Positions 29,640-37,063 of a stretch of DNA of 37,112 nt are shown piece by piece. Within the stretch, counting starts at the first letter, position 1; each line of letters begins with the position of its first letter. Position numbers and translations under genes: made by a program. The stretch lies in NCBI RefSeq assembly GCF_025821665.1, contig NZ_JACKSJ010000223.1, forward strand, positions 1-37,112, in the 5' to 3' direction. The stretch comes from [Mycobacterium] manitobense (lineage in GTDB: Bacteria; Actinomycetota; Actinomycetes; Mycobacteriales; Mycobacteriaceae). Below the pieces are notes generated by a model, which did not search any database, was not told the DNA's origin, and saw only the letters and a list, made by a program, of their open reading frames with translations.

Positions 29640-31220
29640 ATGACGAGTTCGCTCGGGGCGGCGCTGGCCGACACTCTGAGGCACAGCCCGAACGATCTGG
29701 TGGTCCTCGACGATGGCGACTGGGTTCGGCACCCCTGGCCCGAGGTCTTCGTCAGGGCGGAGAACGTAGCGGAGCGGTTGCTGGACGACGGCGTGGGCGC
29801 GGTCGGCCTGGTCGGCGAGCCCACCGCCGAGTTCATCGCCTCGATCGTCGGCGCCTTCGTCGCCGGCGCCGCGGTGTCGATCCTGCCGGGACCCGTGCGC
29901 GGCGCCGACTCCGGACAGTGGGCGCTCTCGACGGTCGACCGTCTCAAGAACATTGGTGTGCAGCGCATCCTGAGCAACGGCAGCTACCTGGAGCGACTCG
30001 GGTCGATCGTCGAGCCGCAGATGCTCAACGATGTCGCCGCCGTCGCACACCCCCGGCGTTCCAGCACGTTCACCGCTCCCGCGGCATCCGTCGACGTCGC
30101 AATCCTGCAGGGCACTGCGGGATCCACCGGATCTCCGCGCACGGTGCGACTGTCGCCCGACGCCGTGTTGGCGAACCTGCAGGGGCTGAATGCCCGCATC
30201 GGCGTAGACGCCGCCGACGTCGGATGTTCGTGGCTGCCCCTGTACCACGACATGGGGCTGAGCTTCCTGATGTCCGGCGCGCTGGCGGGCACCGAACTGT
30301 GGCAGGCGCCCACCGCGGCGTTCCAGGCGTCGCCGTTCCGGTGGCTGAACTGGCTCAGCGAGGGCGGCGCGAGTATCACAGCCGCGCCGAACATGGCGTA
30401 CGGCATGATCGGCAAGTACTCCCGGCGCGTCACCGGAATCGATTTGAGCCGGCTGCGATTCGCCCTCAACGGCGGCGAGCCGGTGGACTTCGAACTCACG
30501 CAGCGCTTCGCGACGGAGATGGCCCGGTTCGGTTTCGACGCCGGCGCCCTTGCGCCGTCCTACGGTCTGGCGGAGGCGACGTGTGCGGTCACGGTGCCCG
30601 TGCCGGGACGCGGTTTGATGGTCGACGAGACGGTGGTGCAGACGGACACCGGCGCCACCCCGCGCAGGCACACCGTGCTGGGCGAGGCGATCGAGGGCAT
30701 GGAGGTGCGGATCGAACCGCGCGACGACGTGAGCGCCGACGGCTCGGACCGTGAGGTGGGAGAGGTCCTGATCCGGGGCACGTCGATGATGTCGGGATAC
30801 GTCGGCGAGACGGCCCACGGTCCCGGCGACTGGTTCCGCACAGGCGATCTGGGCTACTTCGTCGACGGCGGACTCGTGGTGTGCGGACGGGCCAAGGAAC
30901 TGATCACCGTCGCGGGCCGAAACATCTTCCCGGCCGAGGTCGAAGGAGTCGCCGCACAGGTGAACGGCGTGCGCGAGGGCGCCGTGGTGGCGGTCGGCGT
31001 CGGGGAACGGTCGATCCGGCCCGGACTCGCGATCGTCGCGGAGTTCCGCGGGCCCAACGAGGACGACGCGCGAACCCAGGTCATCCAGCAGGTCGCGTCG
31101 GAATGCGGTGTGGTGCCATCGGATGTGACCTTCGTCCGGCCCGGCACGCTGCCGCGCACGTCCTCGGGCAAGTTGAAGCGGCTGGAAGTCAAGCGCAGCA
31201 TCGTCGGCGCCGCGGACTGA
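29640..31220 (+). CDS. mbtM: Long-chain fatty acid-[ACP] ligase, MbtM/FadD33-like
   Basis: 526 residues (M. tuberculosis MbtM is about the same length). It follows that protein along its length by recall: HPWPEVFVRAENVAERLLDD, LVGEPTAEFIASIVGAFVAGAAVSILPGPVRGAD, SWLPLYHDMGLSFLMSGALAG, YGLAEATCAVTVPVPGRGL. Adenylation motifs are GTAGSTGSPR (158-167), TGDLGY (about 401) and the catalytic Lys511 in SSGKLKR. MbtM activates a fatty acid as acyl-AMP and loads it on the carrier MbtL for the lipid chain of mycobactin. Usually it sits with mbtK, mbtL and mbtN under IdeR; here none of these is adjacent, so it is an orphan and its acceptor carrier must be elsewhere. The symbol rests on similarity only. 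Confidence 0.85.
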   Translation: MTSSLGAALADTLRHSPNDLVVLDDGDWVRHPWPEVFVRAENVAERLLDDGVGAVGLVGEPTAEFIASIVGAFVAGAAVSILPGPVRGADSGQWALSTVDRLKNIGVQRILSNGSYLERLGSIVEPQMLNDVAAVAHPRRSSTFTAPAASVDVAILQGTAGSTGSPRTVRLSPDAVLANLQGLNARIGVDAADVGCSWLPLYHDMGLSFLMSGALAGTELWQAPTAAFQASPFRWLNWLSEGGASITAAPNMAYGMIGKYSRRVTGIDLSRLRFALNGGEPVDFELTQRFATEMARFGFDAGALAPSYGLAEATCAVTVPVPGRGLMVDETVVQTDTGATPRRHTVLGEAIEGMEVRIEPRDDVSADGSDREVGEVLIRGTSMMSGYVGETAHGPGDWFRTGDLGYFVDGGLVVCGRAKELITVAGRNIFPAEVEGVAAQVNGVREGAVVAVGVGERSIRPGLAIVAEFRGPNEDDARTQVIQQVASECGVVPSDVTFVRPGTLPRTSSGKLKRLEVKRSIVGAAD

Positions 31221-31327
31221 CAGGCGCTGCACAAGGGAAGGTCCCATTCTTGGGGCGAACTCGGCTACTGTCTGTCCCGACATCGGAGTTCCCAAGTGCG
31301 CTTGCCGCAGAAGGTCTGGGCTGCAGA

Positions 31328-32530
31328 GTGTTTCGACGGTCATTCACTGCCGGCCTTGCCTTTGCCGGTGCGGGCGCCATCACCTGGTCGGCGGTCGTTT
31401 CGCTGCCGGGCGAGGAGGCCGTTGCGAAGGCGCCGCGCGTCGTCGTCGCCGGGCCGCAGTCGGTGGCGCTGACCGGTTATGCCGAGACCCTGGTGGCCGG
31501 CGCGGTGGCGGCACTCGAGCAGAGTGTCGATGGACTGGCCAACGACTTCCCGGCCATCTGGGCGCAGGTGAATGCGCAGTGGCCTGATGCGGAGCTGTTG
31601 CACTGGAACTACGCCCTGGTGGCGGACTCGTTCCTGGCGCCCGTGGCGCCGTTGGTGATCGGACCGCTCAACGACGCGGTCGCCGAGGTGCTCGCCGACG
31701 CGTTCCCCGACCACGCCGAGGCGCTCGGGCAGCTGCCGGGACTGGTGGAGTACACCACCGTGCGTCTGGTCGGTCCGCTGCTGAGTGCGATCGGCGCCGC
31801 CGGCATCGCGCACGAGGGGATCTACTACCCGACGACGACGGGTGACGTGGCGGGGTTCTTCGAGGGGATCGCCGCCGCACCCGGCCATGTCATCGACGGG
31901 CTGTTGTTCGGCGGGTACGGCGATCTGAGTCCGCTGTTGACCGGCGAGGTCGGCGGCACGCCGATCCCGGCACCCGGTCTGCTCACCCCGTGGGGTCAGG
32001 AGCCACCGGAGCGGGACGTGCAATGGGGATTGGCGCCCGAAGCCGCTGACGTGCCCGAGGTCACCGAGGAGCTGCTGGGCGCCGAGCTACCGGAAGGCGT
32101 CGAGGTGCCGGAAGGCGTCGAGGTGCCGGAAGGCGCCGAGGAGAATCCGAACCCGTTGGGCGGCTCCGAGATGCGATTCGACTGGAAGCGGCCGTCGATC
32201 GAGACGTCGGTCGAGTCGTCGGAGACCGAAGAGGCGGCAGCCGAGACCGTCGATGCGGACGTCGACGACGAGGCGAACGCGCCGTCGGAGGCGCCGAAGC
32301 CGCGGGCGTCGCTCCGTCAGGGCATCAAGGACATCAGGACCGGTGTGCGGGAGAGCATCAAACGCGCTGTGCACGGGAGTCGTTCGGCCGAGAAGGACGA
32401 CACGTCGGGCGACGAGGCGGGCGAGCCGAAGGCAGACCGGGCCGAAGAGCGTGCAGAGAAGCGCGCTGAGAAGTCGGAGAAGCGCGATGAGAAGTCGGAC
32501 GAGAAGTCGTCGGAAGACGCCACCGGCTGA
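31328..32530 (+). CDS. Secreted or surface protein with VPEG repeats and charged tail, function unknown
   Basis: 400 residues from GTG 31328 (VFRRSFTAGLAFAGAGAITWSAVVSL), a Sec-type signal peptide likely cleaved around residue 30. Residues 35-215 form a helical region (YAETLVAGAVAALEQSVDGLANDFPAIWAQVNAQWPDAELLHWNYALVADSFLAPVAPLVIGPLNDAVAEVLADAF) typical of a family of Mycolicibacterium exported proteins without known function. Residues 245-275 carry the repeat EGVEVP (2.5 copies, DNA unit 18 bp), and about 270-400 is disordered and strongly charged, with E/D-rich stretches and a final AEKRAEKSEKRDEKSDEKSSED. It follows mbtM by 107 bp and might be co-transcribed, though a -10-like TACTGT at 31266-31271 could give its own transcript. 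Confidence 0.75.
   Translation: MFRRSFTAGLAFAGAGAITWSAVVSLPGEEAVAKAPRVVVAGPQSVALTGYAETLVAGAVAALEQSVDGLANDFPAIWAQVNAQWPDAELLHWNYALVADSFLAPVAPLVIGPLNDAVAEVLADAFPDHAEALGQLPGLVEYTTVRLVGPLLSAIGAAGIAHEGIYYPTTTGDVAGFFEGIAAAPGHVIDGLLFGGYGDLSPLLTGEVGGTPIPAPGLLTPWGQEPPERDVQWGLAPEAADVPEVTEELLGAELPEGVEVPEGVEVPEGAEENPNPLGGSEMRFDWKRPSIETSVESSETEEAAAETVDADVDDEANAPSEAPKPRASLRQGIKDIRTGVRESIKRAVHGSRSAEKDDTSGDEAGEPKADRAEERAEKRAEKSEKRDEKSDEKSSEDATG
32089..32139. repeat. 18-bp tandem repeat coding VPEGVE units
   Basis: Nearly three copies of an 18-bp unit GGAAGGCGTCGAGGTGCC lie in frame in the secreted-protein gene; the last one changes GTC to GCC. In-frame unit length means copy number could vary without breaking the gene. 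Confidence 0.8.
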
Positions 32531-32545
32531 CCTGGCCGGCTCGCC

Positions 32546-32923
32546 TCACTCGCCGGACAACGGCACGCAGTCGTCACCGCATCCGGTGGCCGTCGCCGCA
32601 GTGCCGGCTGGCTTGCTGCGGTGCAGCACTGCGCCGTTGGGTGTGATGGTCAGAGTGTCGCCGGAAAGGTCGGCCTGCCCGTCAACGATCAAGGTGTAGC
32701 CGCCGGCGTCCCGCGGCGGGTAGGCCAGGGTGACGGTGGTGTGCCGCGTTGCGTTGTCACCGGTGCGACGACCGACTCCGGTGATGGAGAGGACGCCGCC
32801 GGCCAGTGACGGTTCGACCGCGACGGTGTGTGCTCGGTAGTCGTCGCCGACGGTGACCAGGTAGGCGTAGGAGTAGTCGGCCAGCGCACCTGACAGTTCG
32901 GCGATGTCCACCTTGACACTCAT
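32546..32923 (-). CDS. Pyridoxamine 5'-phosphate oxidase-like (split-barrel) small protein
   Basis: 125 residues from ATG 32923 (MSVKVDIAELSGALADYSYAYLVTVGDDYRAHTVAVEPSLAGGVLSITGVGRRTGDNATRHTTVTLAYPPRDAGGYTLIVDGQADL). The pattern of an N-terminal helix, a Y-L-V-T-V strand, a R-A-H-T-V strand and G-R-R-T-x-x-N-A fits the FMN-binding split-barrel family common in mycobacteria (PPOX class, some binding F420). The cofactor is not provable from this sequence. The C-terminus has two Cys in TGCGDDCVPL. The -10 TATTGT ending 6 nt upstream supports the start. Confidence 0.75.
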   Translation of the reverse strand: MSVKVDIAELSGALADYSYAYLVTVGDDYRAHTVAVEPSLAGGVLSITGVGRRTGDNATRHTTVTLAYPPRDAGGYTLIVDGQADLSGDTLTITPNGAVLHRSKPAGTAATATGCGDDCVPLSGE

Positions 32924-32929
32924 GCCCCG

Positions 32930-32935
32930 ACAATA
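32930..32935 (-). promoter_or_regulatory. -10 element of the PPOX-like gene (leaderless promoter)
   Basis: TATTGT on the minus strand ends 6 nt before ATG 32923, with no Shine-Dalgarno between; it lies just after the DUF222/HNH stop. Confidence 0.55.
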
Positions 32936-32959
32936 CGGCGACCGGTGCTGACCCAGTGC

Positions 32960-34597
32960 TCAGAAGGGTGGGGGTGTGTTGCGTTCGGCGACGTGGTCGT
33001 CGTTGAGTTTGCGTTCGGCGGCGATGCGTTGAGCCCGGTTCTGGGCGCGGGTGCGTCGGCGGGTGGGCATCTTGACGCCGCGGAATGCGTTGTCCAGCAA
33101 TGCCTGTGGTGGTGGCGGCGGTAGGTTGCCGGTGGGTCGGCACAGGGTGGGGAAGATCAGGGCGCTGCCGGGGCGGGTGGTGTAGGTGTGGCCGGTGGGT
33201 GCGGTCCACACGATGGTGCCATCGGGGTATTGCACGTCGGTCCACCCCGATGGCCCGCACCAAAACGTTTTCAGCAGGTGATGAAACCTGCACAGGCACT
33301 TGAGGTTCGAGGCGTGGGTGGGTCCGGCGGGGTAGGGGATGGTGTGGTCGATGTCGGCGCGGTCGGCGGGTTGGTCGCAGCCGGGGAAGCGGCAGGTCAG
33401 GTCGCGGCACCGGATGTAGTCCGCGAGCGCACGTGAGGGGGTGTAGCGGGGTTCGGGTGCGGCGTCGCCGGGGTGGCGCACGGTGCGGCGGCGGGCTTTG
33501 CCGGTGGTCTCGGCCAGCAGCGCAGTGGGCAGTATCCCGGCGCCCAGCACGAACGCCATCGGCCGCCGGCACTGTGACTTGCGGGTCGGGGTAGCCGCCG
33601 GGGCGGGTTCGGGCGCCGGATCGGTGTCGGTGTCGGTGTCGTCGGATGCCGTTCCGGGGTCGGGGGTTTCGCCGTGAGGTGGTCGGCACTCGGCATAGGT
33701 AGCGCCGTCAGCCTCGCCCGCCTCAGTGTCTGCGGTCTCGTCAGCGTCAGCCCCGGCCTGGCCGTCACTTTCGTCTGCGTTGGTGATGACGTAGACGATG
33801 GTGTTGGGGGCGGGGGTGGGGGTGTCGCTGGTGGCGGGGCAGTCGGTCTCGCCGCAGGCGCAGGCCAATACCGAAACGCCGGCGCCGAGGGCGCCGAGGG
33901 CGTCGGCGCGTCGCTCGCTCAGGGTGGGGGGGTCGTCGTCGCAGACGGCGCGGGCCATCTCGTCGAGGCGGTGTGCCAGGCCGGCGGCGTCGCCGGCGTA
34001 GAGCCGGGCGCAGACCGAGGCCATGCCGGGCTCTTCGCCGTCGGTGCTGGTGATGACGTCGCGGCGACGCATGGCGGTGCGGATGCGGCGCACGGCCCCG
34101 GTGTCGTGCAGTTCGACGACGGCGTCGATGGCGGCTTCGGTTTTCTTGGCTGATTGTGGTCCGAAGCGGTGGGCCTGGGCGGCCAGTTCGGTGTCGACTT
34201 TGGCCATGACGTCGGGGTCGGTGATCAGGTTGGTGCGCGATACCAGGGTGCGGACCAGCAGTTCGGTGATCTGGCCGTCGGCGAACAAGGCGGCGACCTG
34301 GGGGAGGCGGTCGCGCAGGGCGACGGCGCGGTGGGTTTGGAACAGGGCCAGGCCGCTGCTGATGTTCTGGGCGGCGCCGATCTCGGCCCCGACGGCTGCG
34401 TCGGGGTCGACCCACCAGGTGTTGCGGTCCTGGGCGGTGTCGCAGCCGGTGCGGCGGGTGAACAGTTCGGCCATGGCGGCGTGTTTGCGTGCGCAGGCGG
34501 CGGCATCGATGCGTGCCCAGCCGGTGATCGCGTCGCAGACCGCGGCATCGGCTGACTCGGGCAGCGCGTCCATCTCCGGCGGTAACGCTTCGAACAT
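32960..34597 (-). CDS. DUF222/HNH endonuclease-domain protein (13E12 type)
   Basis: 545 residues from ATG 34597 (MFEALPPEMDALPESADAAVCD). The N-terminal two thirds (about 30-250) are the helical DUF222 domain (AACARKHAAMAELFTRR...WVDPDAAVGAEIGAAQNISSGLALFQTHRAVALRDRLPQVAALFADGQI). A low-complexity acidic linker rich in Asp/Thr/Pro follows (about 290-370). The HNH module lies at about 425-475: CRFPGCDQPADRADIDHTIPYPAGPTHASNLKCLCRFHH, with the His-Asn-His residues and paired Cys. Mycobacterial genomes hold many such genes, and the M. tuberculosis REP13E12 repeats carry relatives. They may be mobile or remnant homing-type elements; nuclease activity is inferred only. Start supported by -10 TAGACT. 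Confidence 0.93.
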   Translation of the reverse strand: MFEALPPEMDALPESADAAVCDAITGWARIDAAACARKHAAMAELFTRRTGCDTAQDRNTWWVDPDAAVGAEIGAAQNISSGLALFQTHRAVALRDRLPQVAALFADGQITELLVRTLVSRTNLITDPDVMAKVDTELAAQAHRFGPQSAKKTEAAIDAVVELHDTGAVRRIRTAMRRRDVITSTDGEEPGMASVCARLYAGDAAGLAHRLDEMARAVCDDDPPTLSERRADALGALGAGVSVLACACGETDCPATSDTPTPAPNTIVYVITNADESDGQAGADADETADTEAGEADGATYAECRPPHGETPDPGTASDDTDTDTDPAPEPAPAATPTRKSQCRRPMAFVLGAGILPTALLAETTGKARRRTVRHPGDAAPEPRYTPSRALADYIRCRDLTCRFPGCDQPADRADIDHTIPYPAGPTHASNLKCLCRFHHLLKTFWCGPSGWTDVQYPDGTIVWTAPTGHTYTTRPGSALIFPTLCRPTGNLPPPPPQALLDNAFRGVKMPTRRRTRAQNRAQRIAAERKLNDDHVAERNTPPPF

Positions 34598-34604
34598 GTG
34601 TGCG

Positions 34605-34610
34605 AGTCTA
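34605..34610 (-). promoter_or_regulatory. -10 element of DUF222/HNH gene (leaderless promoter)
   Basis: TAGACT on the minus strand ends 7 nt before ATG 34597. It lies in the 82-bp spacer that also contains the promoter of the divergent oxidoreductase. Confidence 0.6.
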
Positions 34611-34679
34611 CCGAGGTGGTCCGACAAGCAATCGACACAGCGGGGATGGTCTCGGACACCGCTGACGTTGTCGACTGTC

Positions 34680-35681
34680 ATGACCACGATGCGTGCGATC
34701 GGCTCATTCGCCGGCGGCCCCGTCGACGACCCGAGGACCTTGCAGGACGTCACCGTCGACATCCCGGAACTTCGCCCCCGCGACATCCTGGTCCGCATAC
34801 TCGCGGTGTCCGTCAACCCGGCCGACGTCAAACAGCGCGCCGTCGTCCCGGAGTCGGCCACGCCCACCATCCTCGGCTACGACGCGGCAGGCATCGTCGA
34901 ATCCGTTGGGCCGCAGGTGAAAACACTCGCGGTCGGTGACGAGGTCTGGTACGCCGGCGACCTCACCAGACCGGGGACCAACGCAGAGTTCCAGGCCGTC
35001 GACGAACGGATCGTCTCTCGCAAGCCGACCAGTCTGTCCTTCGGCGACGCGGCCGCCCTGCCGCTGACCACCATCACCGCATGGGAGTCACTGTTCGACC
35101 GCTTCGGCCTGACGAAGGAGTCGACCGGTGACCTCCTGGTACTCGGTGCGGCAGGTGGCGTCGGCTCGATCATGATCCAGCTCGCCAAGGCGCTGACCGG
35201 TGTGCGGGTGATCGGCACCGCCAGCCGTGACGAATCCCGGGAGTGGGCGACGAGCATGGGCGCCGATGTGGTGGTCAATCACCACAATCTGCGCGAGGAG
35301 ACGCTCGCCGTCGCCCCTGACGGCGTCGACTTCCTGTTCTCGCCGCACTCGGCAGGCAACATCGACACCTACGCCGACATCGTGAAGCCGTTCGGGCACA
35401 TCACCGCCATCGACGAGCCGCCCGGCCTGGATCTTCTCGCGCTGAAGAAGAAGAGCATCGCGTGGCACTGGGAGCTGATGTTCACCCGCGCGATGTACGA
35501 GACGCCGGACATGATCGAGCAGCAGCGCCTGCTCGCCGCCACCGCCGACCTCGTCGACCGGGGCGTCCTGCGCACCACCGTCACCAAGACCATCGACGAC
35601 TTCTCGTCGACCGGATTGAAGGAAGCCCACCGCGACGTCGAATCGGGCCGGGTCACCGGCAAGATCGTCATCACCCGCTGA
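34680..35681 (+). CDS. Zinc-type alcohol dehydrogenase-like / quinone oxidoreductase (MDR family)
   Basis: 333 residues from ATG 34680 (MTTMRAIGSFAGGPVDDPRTLQDVTVDIPELRPRDILVRILAVSVNPADVKQRA); ATG 34689 is a possible alternative. It has the GroES-like N-domain (GYDAAGIVESVGPQVKTLAVGDEVWYAG) and the NAD(P)H site LVLGAAGGVGSIMIQLAKALTGVRVIGTASRDESREWATSMGADVVV. The catalytic-zinc Cys and His are absent from the usual places, so it is probably zinc-free despite the usual annotation. It matches the family often named zinc-binding alcohol dehydrogenase (TIGR02817-like), NADPH-dependent reduction of enones or quinones. The next gene starts 17 bp downstream with its own -10. Confidence 0.92.
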   Translation: MTTMRAIGSFAGGPVDDPRTLQDVTVDIPELRPRDILVRILAVSVNPADVKQRAVVPESATPTILGYDAAGIVESVGPQVKTLAVGDEVWYAGDLTRPGTNAEFQAVDERIVSRKPTSLSFGDAAALPLTTITAWESLFDRFGLTKESTGDLLVLGAAGGVGSIMIQLAKALTGVRVIGTASRDESREWATSMGADVVVNHHNLREETLAVAPDGVDFLFSPHSAGNIDTYADIVKPFGHITAIDEPPGLDLLALKKKSIAWHWELMFTRAMYETPDMIEQQRLLAATADLVDRGVLRTTVTKTIDDFSSTGLKEAHRDVESGRVTGKIVITR

Positions 35682-35685
35682 GAGT

Positions 35686-35691
35686 TAGGTT
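35686..35691 (+). promoter_or_regulatory. -10 element of SDR gene (leaderless promoter)
   Basis: TAGGTT ends 7 nt before ATG 35699, just after the stop of the oxidoreductase, the same hexamer as in front of the LON-domain gene. Confidence 0.6.
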
Positions 35692-35698
35692 GAAACCC

Positions 35699-36517
35699 AT
35701 GCCACTACCGCAGCCGTCACCGACCACCACCGCGGTCGTCACCGGAGCATCGTCGGGGATCGGGGCCGACCTGGCCCGCGAACTCGCCGCGCGCGGACAC
35801 GGCGTCACGCTGGTCGCACGTCGCGAAGACCGCCTGCGCGAGCTGGCCGCCGAACTCGGCGACCGCGTGCGGGTCGAGGTGATCGCCTGTGACGTCGCCG
35901 ATCCCGACGCGCGTGCGGCACTGTTCGACGAGATCGAGCGACGCGGCCTGACGGTGGATGTACTGGTCAACAACGCGGGGATCGGCACCATCGGCCCGGT
36001 CGCCGAGTCGAGCGTCGCCGACGAGATCGCCCAGGTTCGCGTCAACGTCGAGGCCGTCATCGACCTCACCACCCGCGCGGTGCAGCAGATGGTGCCGCGC
36101 GGCCGGGGCGCGATCCTCAACGTCGGTTCGACGGCGGGGTTTCAGCCGTTCCCGGGCCAGGCCGGCTACGCGGGCACGAAGGCCTTCGTGAAGACCTATA
36201 CCGACGGCCTGCGTGGCGAGCTGGCCGGCACCGGCGTCACCGTCGCGGCCCTGCATCCTGGCCCGGTGCGCACCGGGTTCCTCCAAGCCGCGGGCGTCGA
36301 CGAGCGCGAATTCGCCAACGCGTTCCCGAAGTTCATGTGGATGCCGTCACGGGCCGTAGCGAAGAAGGGCATCGAGGCCCTCGAAGGCGGCGGCGGCAGC
36401 GTGATCCCCGGCCTGCCGAGCCAGATCAGCACCCGGCTGTTCCAGCTGCTGCCGCACCGCGTGCTGCTGCCCCTGGTCGCCAAACAGCATCCCGGGCTGA
36501 AGAATTCACGCCGCTGA
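35699..36517 (+). CDS. Short-chain dehydrogenase/reductase (DltE/YqjQ-like)
   Basis: 272 residues from ATG 35699. Motifs: TGASSGIG (about 15-22), ARREDRLRELAAEL after strand 2, CDVADPDA, NNAGIGTIGPV, LNVGSTAGFQPFPGQAGYAGTKAF with the catalytic Ser and Tyr-x-x-x-Lys, and PGPVRTGF. The C-terminal segment (PSQISTRLFQLLPHRVLLPLVAKQHP) may pack on the membrane as in some lipid-linked SDRs; this is inference. The substrate is unknown. It is not closely related to the two other SDRs in the window. The 3' end overlaps the convergent gene by 12 bp. Confidence 0.93.
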   Translation: MPLPQPSPTTTAVVTGASSGIGADLARELAARGHGVTLVARREDRLRELAAELGDRVRVEVIACDVADPDARAALFDEIERRGLTVDVLVNNAGIGTIGPVAESSVADEIAQVRVNVEAVIDLTTRAVQQMVPRGRGAILNVGSTAGFQPFPGQAGYAGTKAFVKTYTDGLRGELAGTGVTVAALHPGPVRTGFLQAAGVDEREFANAFPKFMWMPSRAVAKKGIEALEGGGGSVIPGLPSQISTRLFQLLPHRVLLPLVAKQHPGLKNSRR

Positions 36518-37063
36518 CAGCGGCCAGGGTCGCATCCAGCCCTCCACCGGCAGCGCAAGGCCGTTGCACAGCGTGCACACCATGCGGTACCAGCCGACGG
36601 CGATCAGCAGCTCCATCCGTTGTTCGTCGTCGAGCTCACCGCCCAGTGCGTCCCAGGTGTCCGACGTCCATGACCCGGTGCGTTCCAGCTCGTCGATCGC
36701 GTCGATCAGGATACGTTCGGCCGCAGTCCAATTCGCGGGTGCGCCGGTGACCAACGCGTCGCACTCCTCGTCGCTCACCGAGGCCAGCGGCCCCCAGAAC
36801 GCAGCCTGGCCGCCCCACTCGTAGGCGCATCCGACGAGTGCGCAGATGCGCAGGATCGCGATGGTGCGCACCCGGGCGGGGAGGCGGGCGGCGACGTACA
36901 GCGACTCGCCCATCTTGCGTAGCCGGTGTGCCAGCTTCGGGTGGCGCTGCAGGCAACGCACCAGCAGCAGTGGTTCGTAGGTGCGGTCCGGGTGGCCCCA
37001 GCTGTGGATCTCGGCGGCGTCGGCCTCGCTCCACGGCGGCGCGAGCGGCTGGACGCGACTCAT
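36506..37063 (-). CDS. Carboxymuconolactone decarboxylase/AhpD-like family protein
   Basis: 185 residues from ATG 37063 (MSRVQPLAPPWSEADAAEIHSWG). The helical core LLLVRCLQRHPKLAHRLRKMGESLYVAARLPARVRTIAILRICALVGCAYEWGGQAAFWG is that of CMD-domain proteins. In AhpD the catalytic pair is Cys-x-x-Cys followed by His; here one finds Cys-Ala-Leu-Val-Gly-Cys-Ala-Tyr-Glu-Trp, so the redox pair is spaced differently and the Glu-Trp form is that of non-peroxidase CMD proteins. The function is unknown. ATG 37063 overlaps the stop of an upstream gene as ATGA, so it is at least the second gene of an operon. Confidence 0.85.
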   Translation of the reverse strand: MSRVQPLAPPWSEADAAEIHSWGHPDRTYEPLLLVRCLQRHPKLAHRLRKMGESLYVAARLPARVRTIAILRICALVGCAYEWGGQAAFWGPLASVSDEECDALVTGAPANWTAAERILIDAIDELERTGSWTSDTWDALGGELDDEQRMELLIAVGWYRMVCTLCNGLALPVEGWMRPWPLSAA

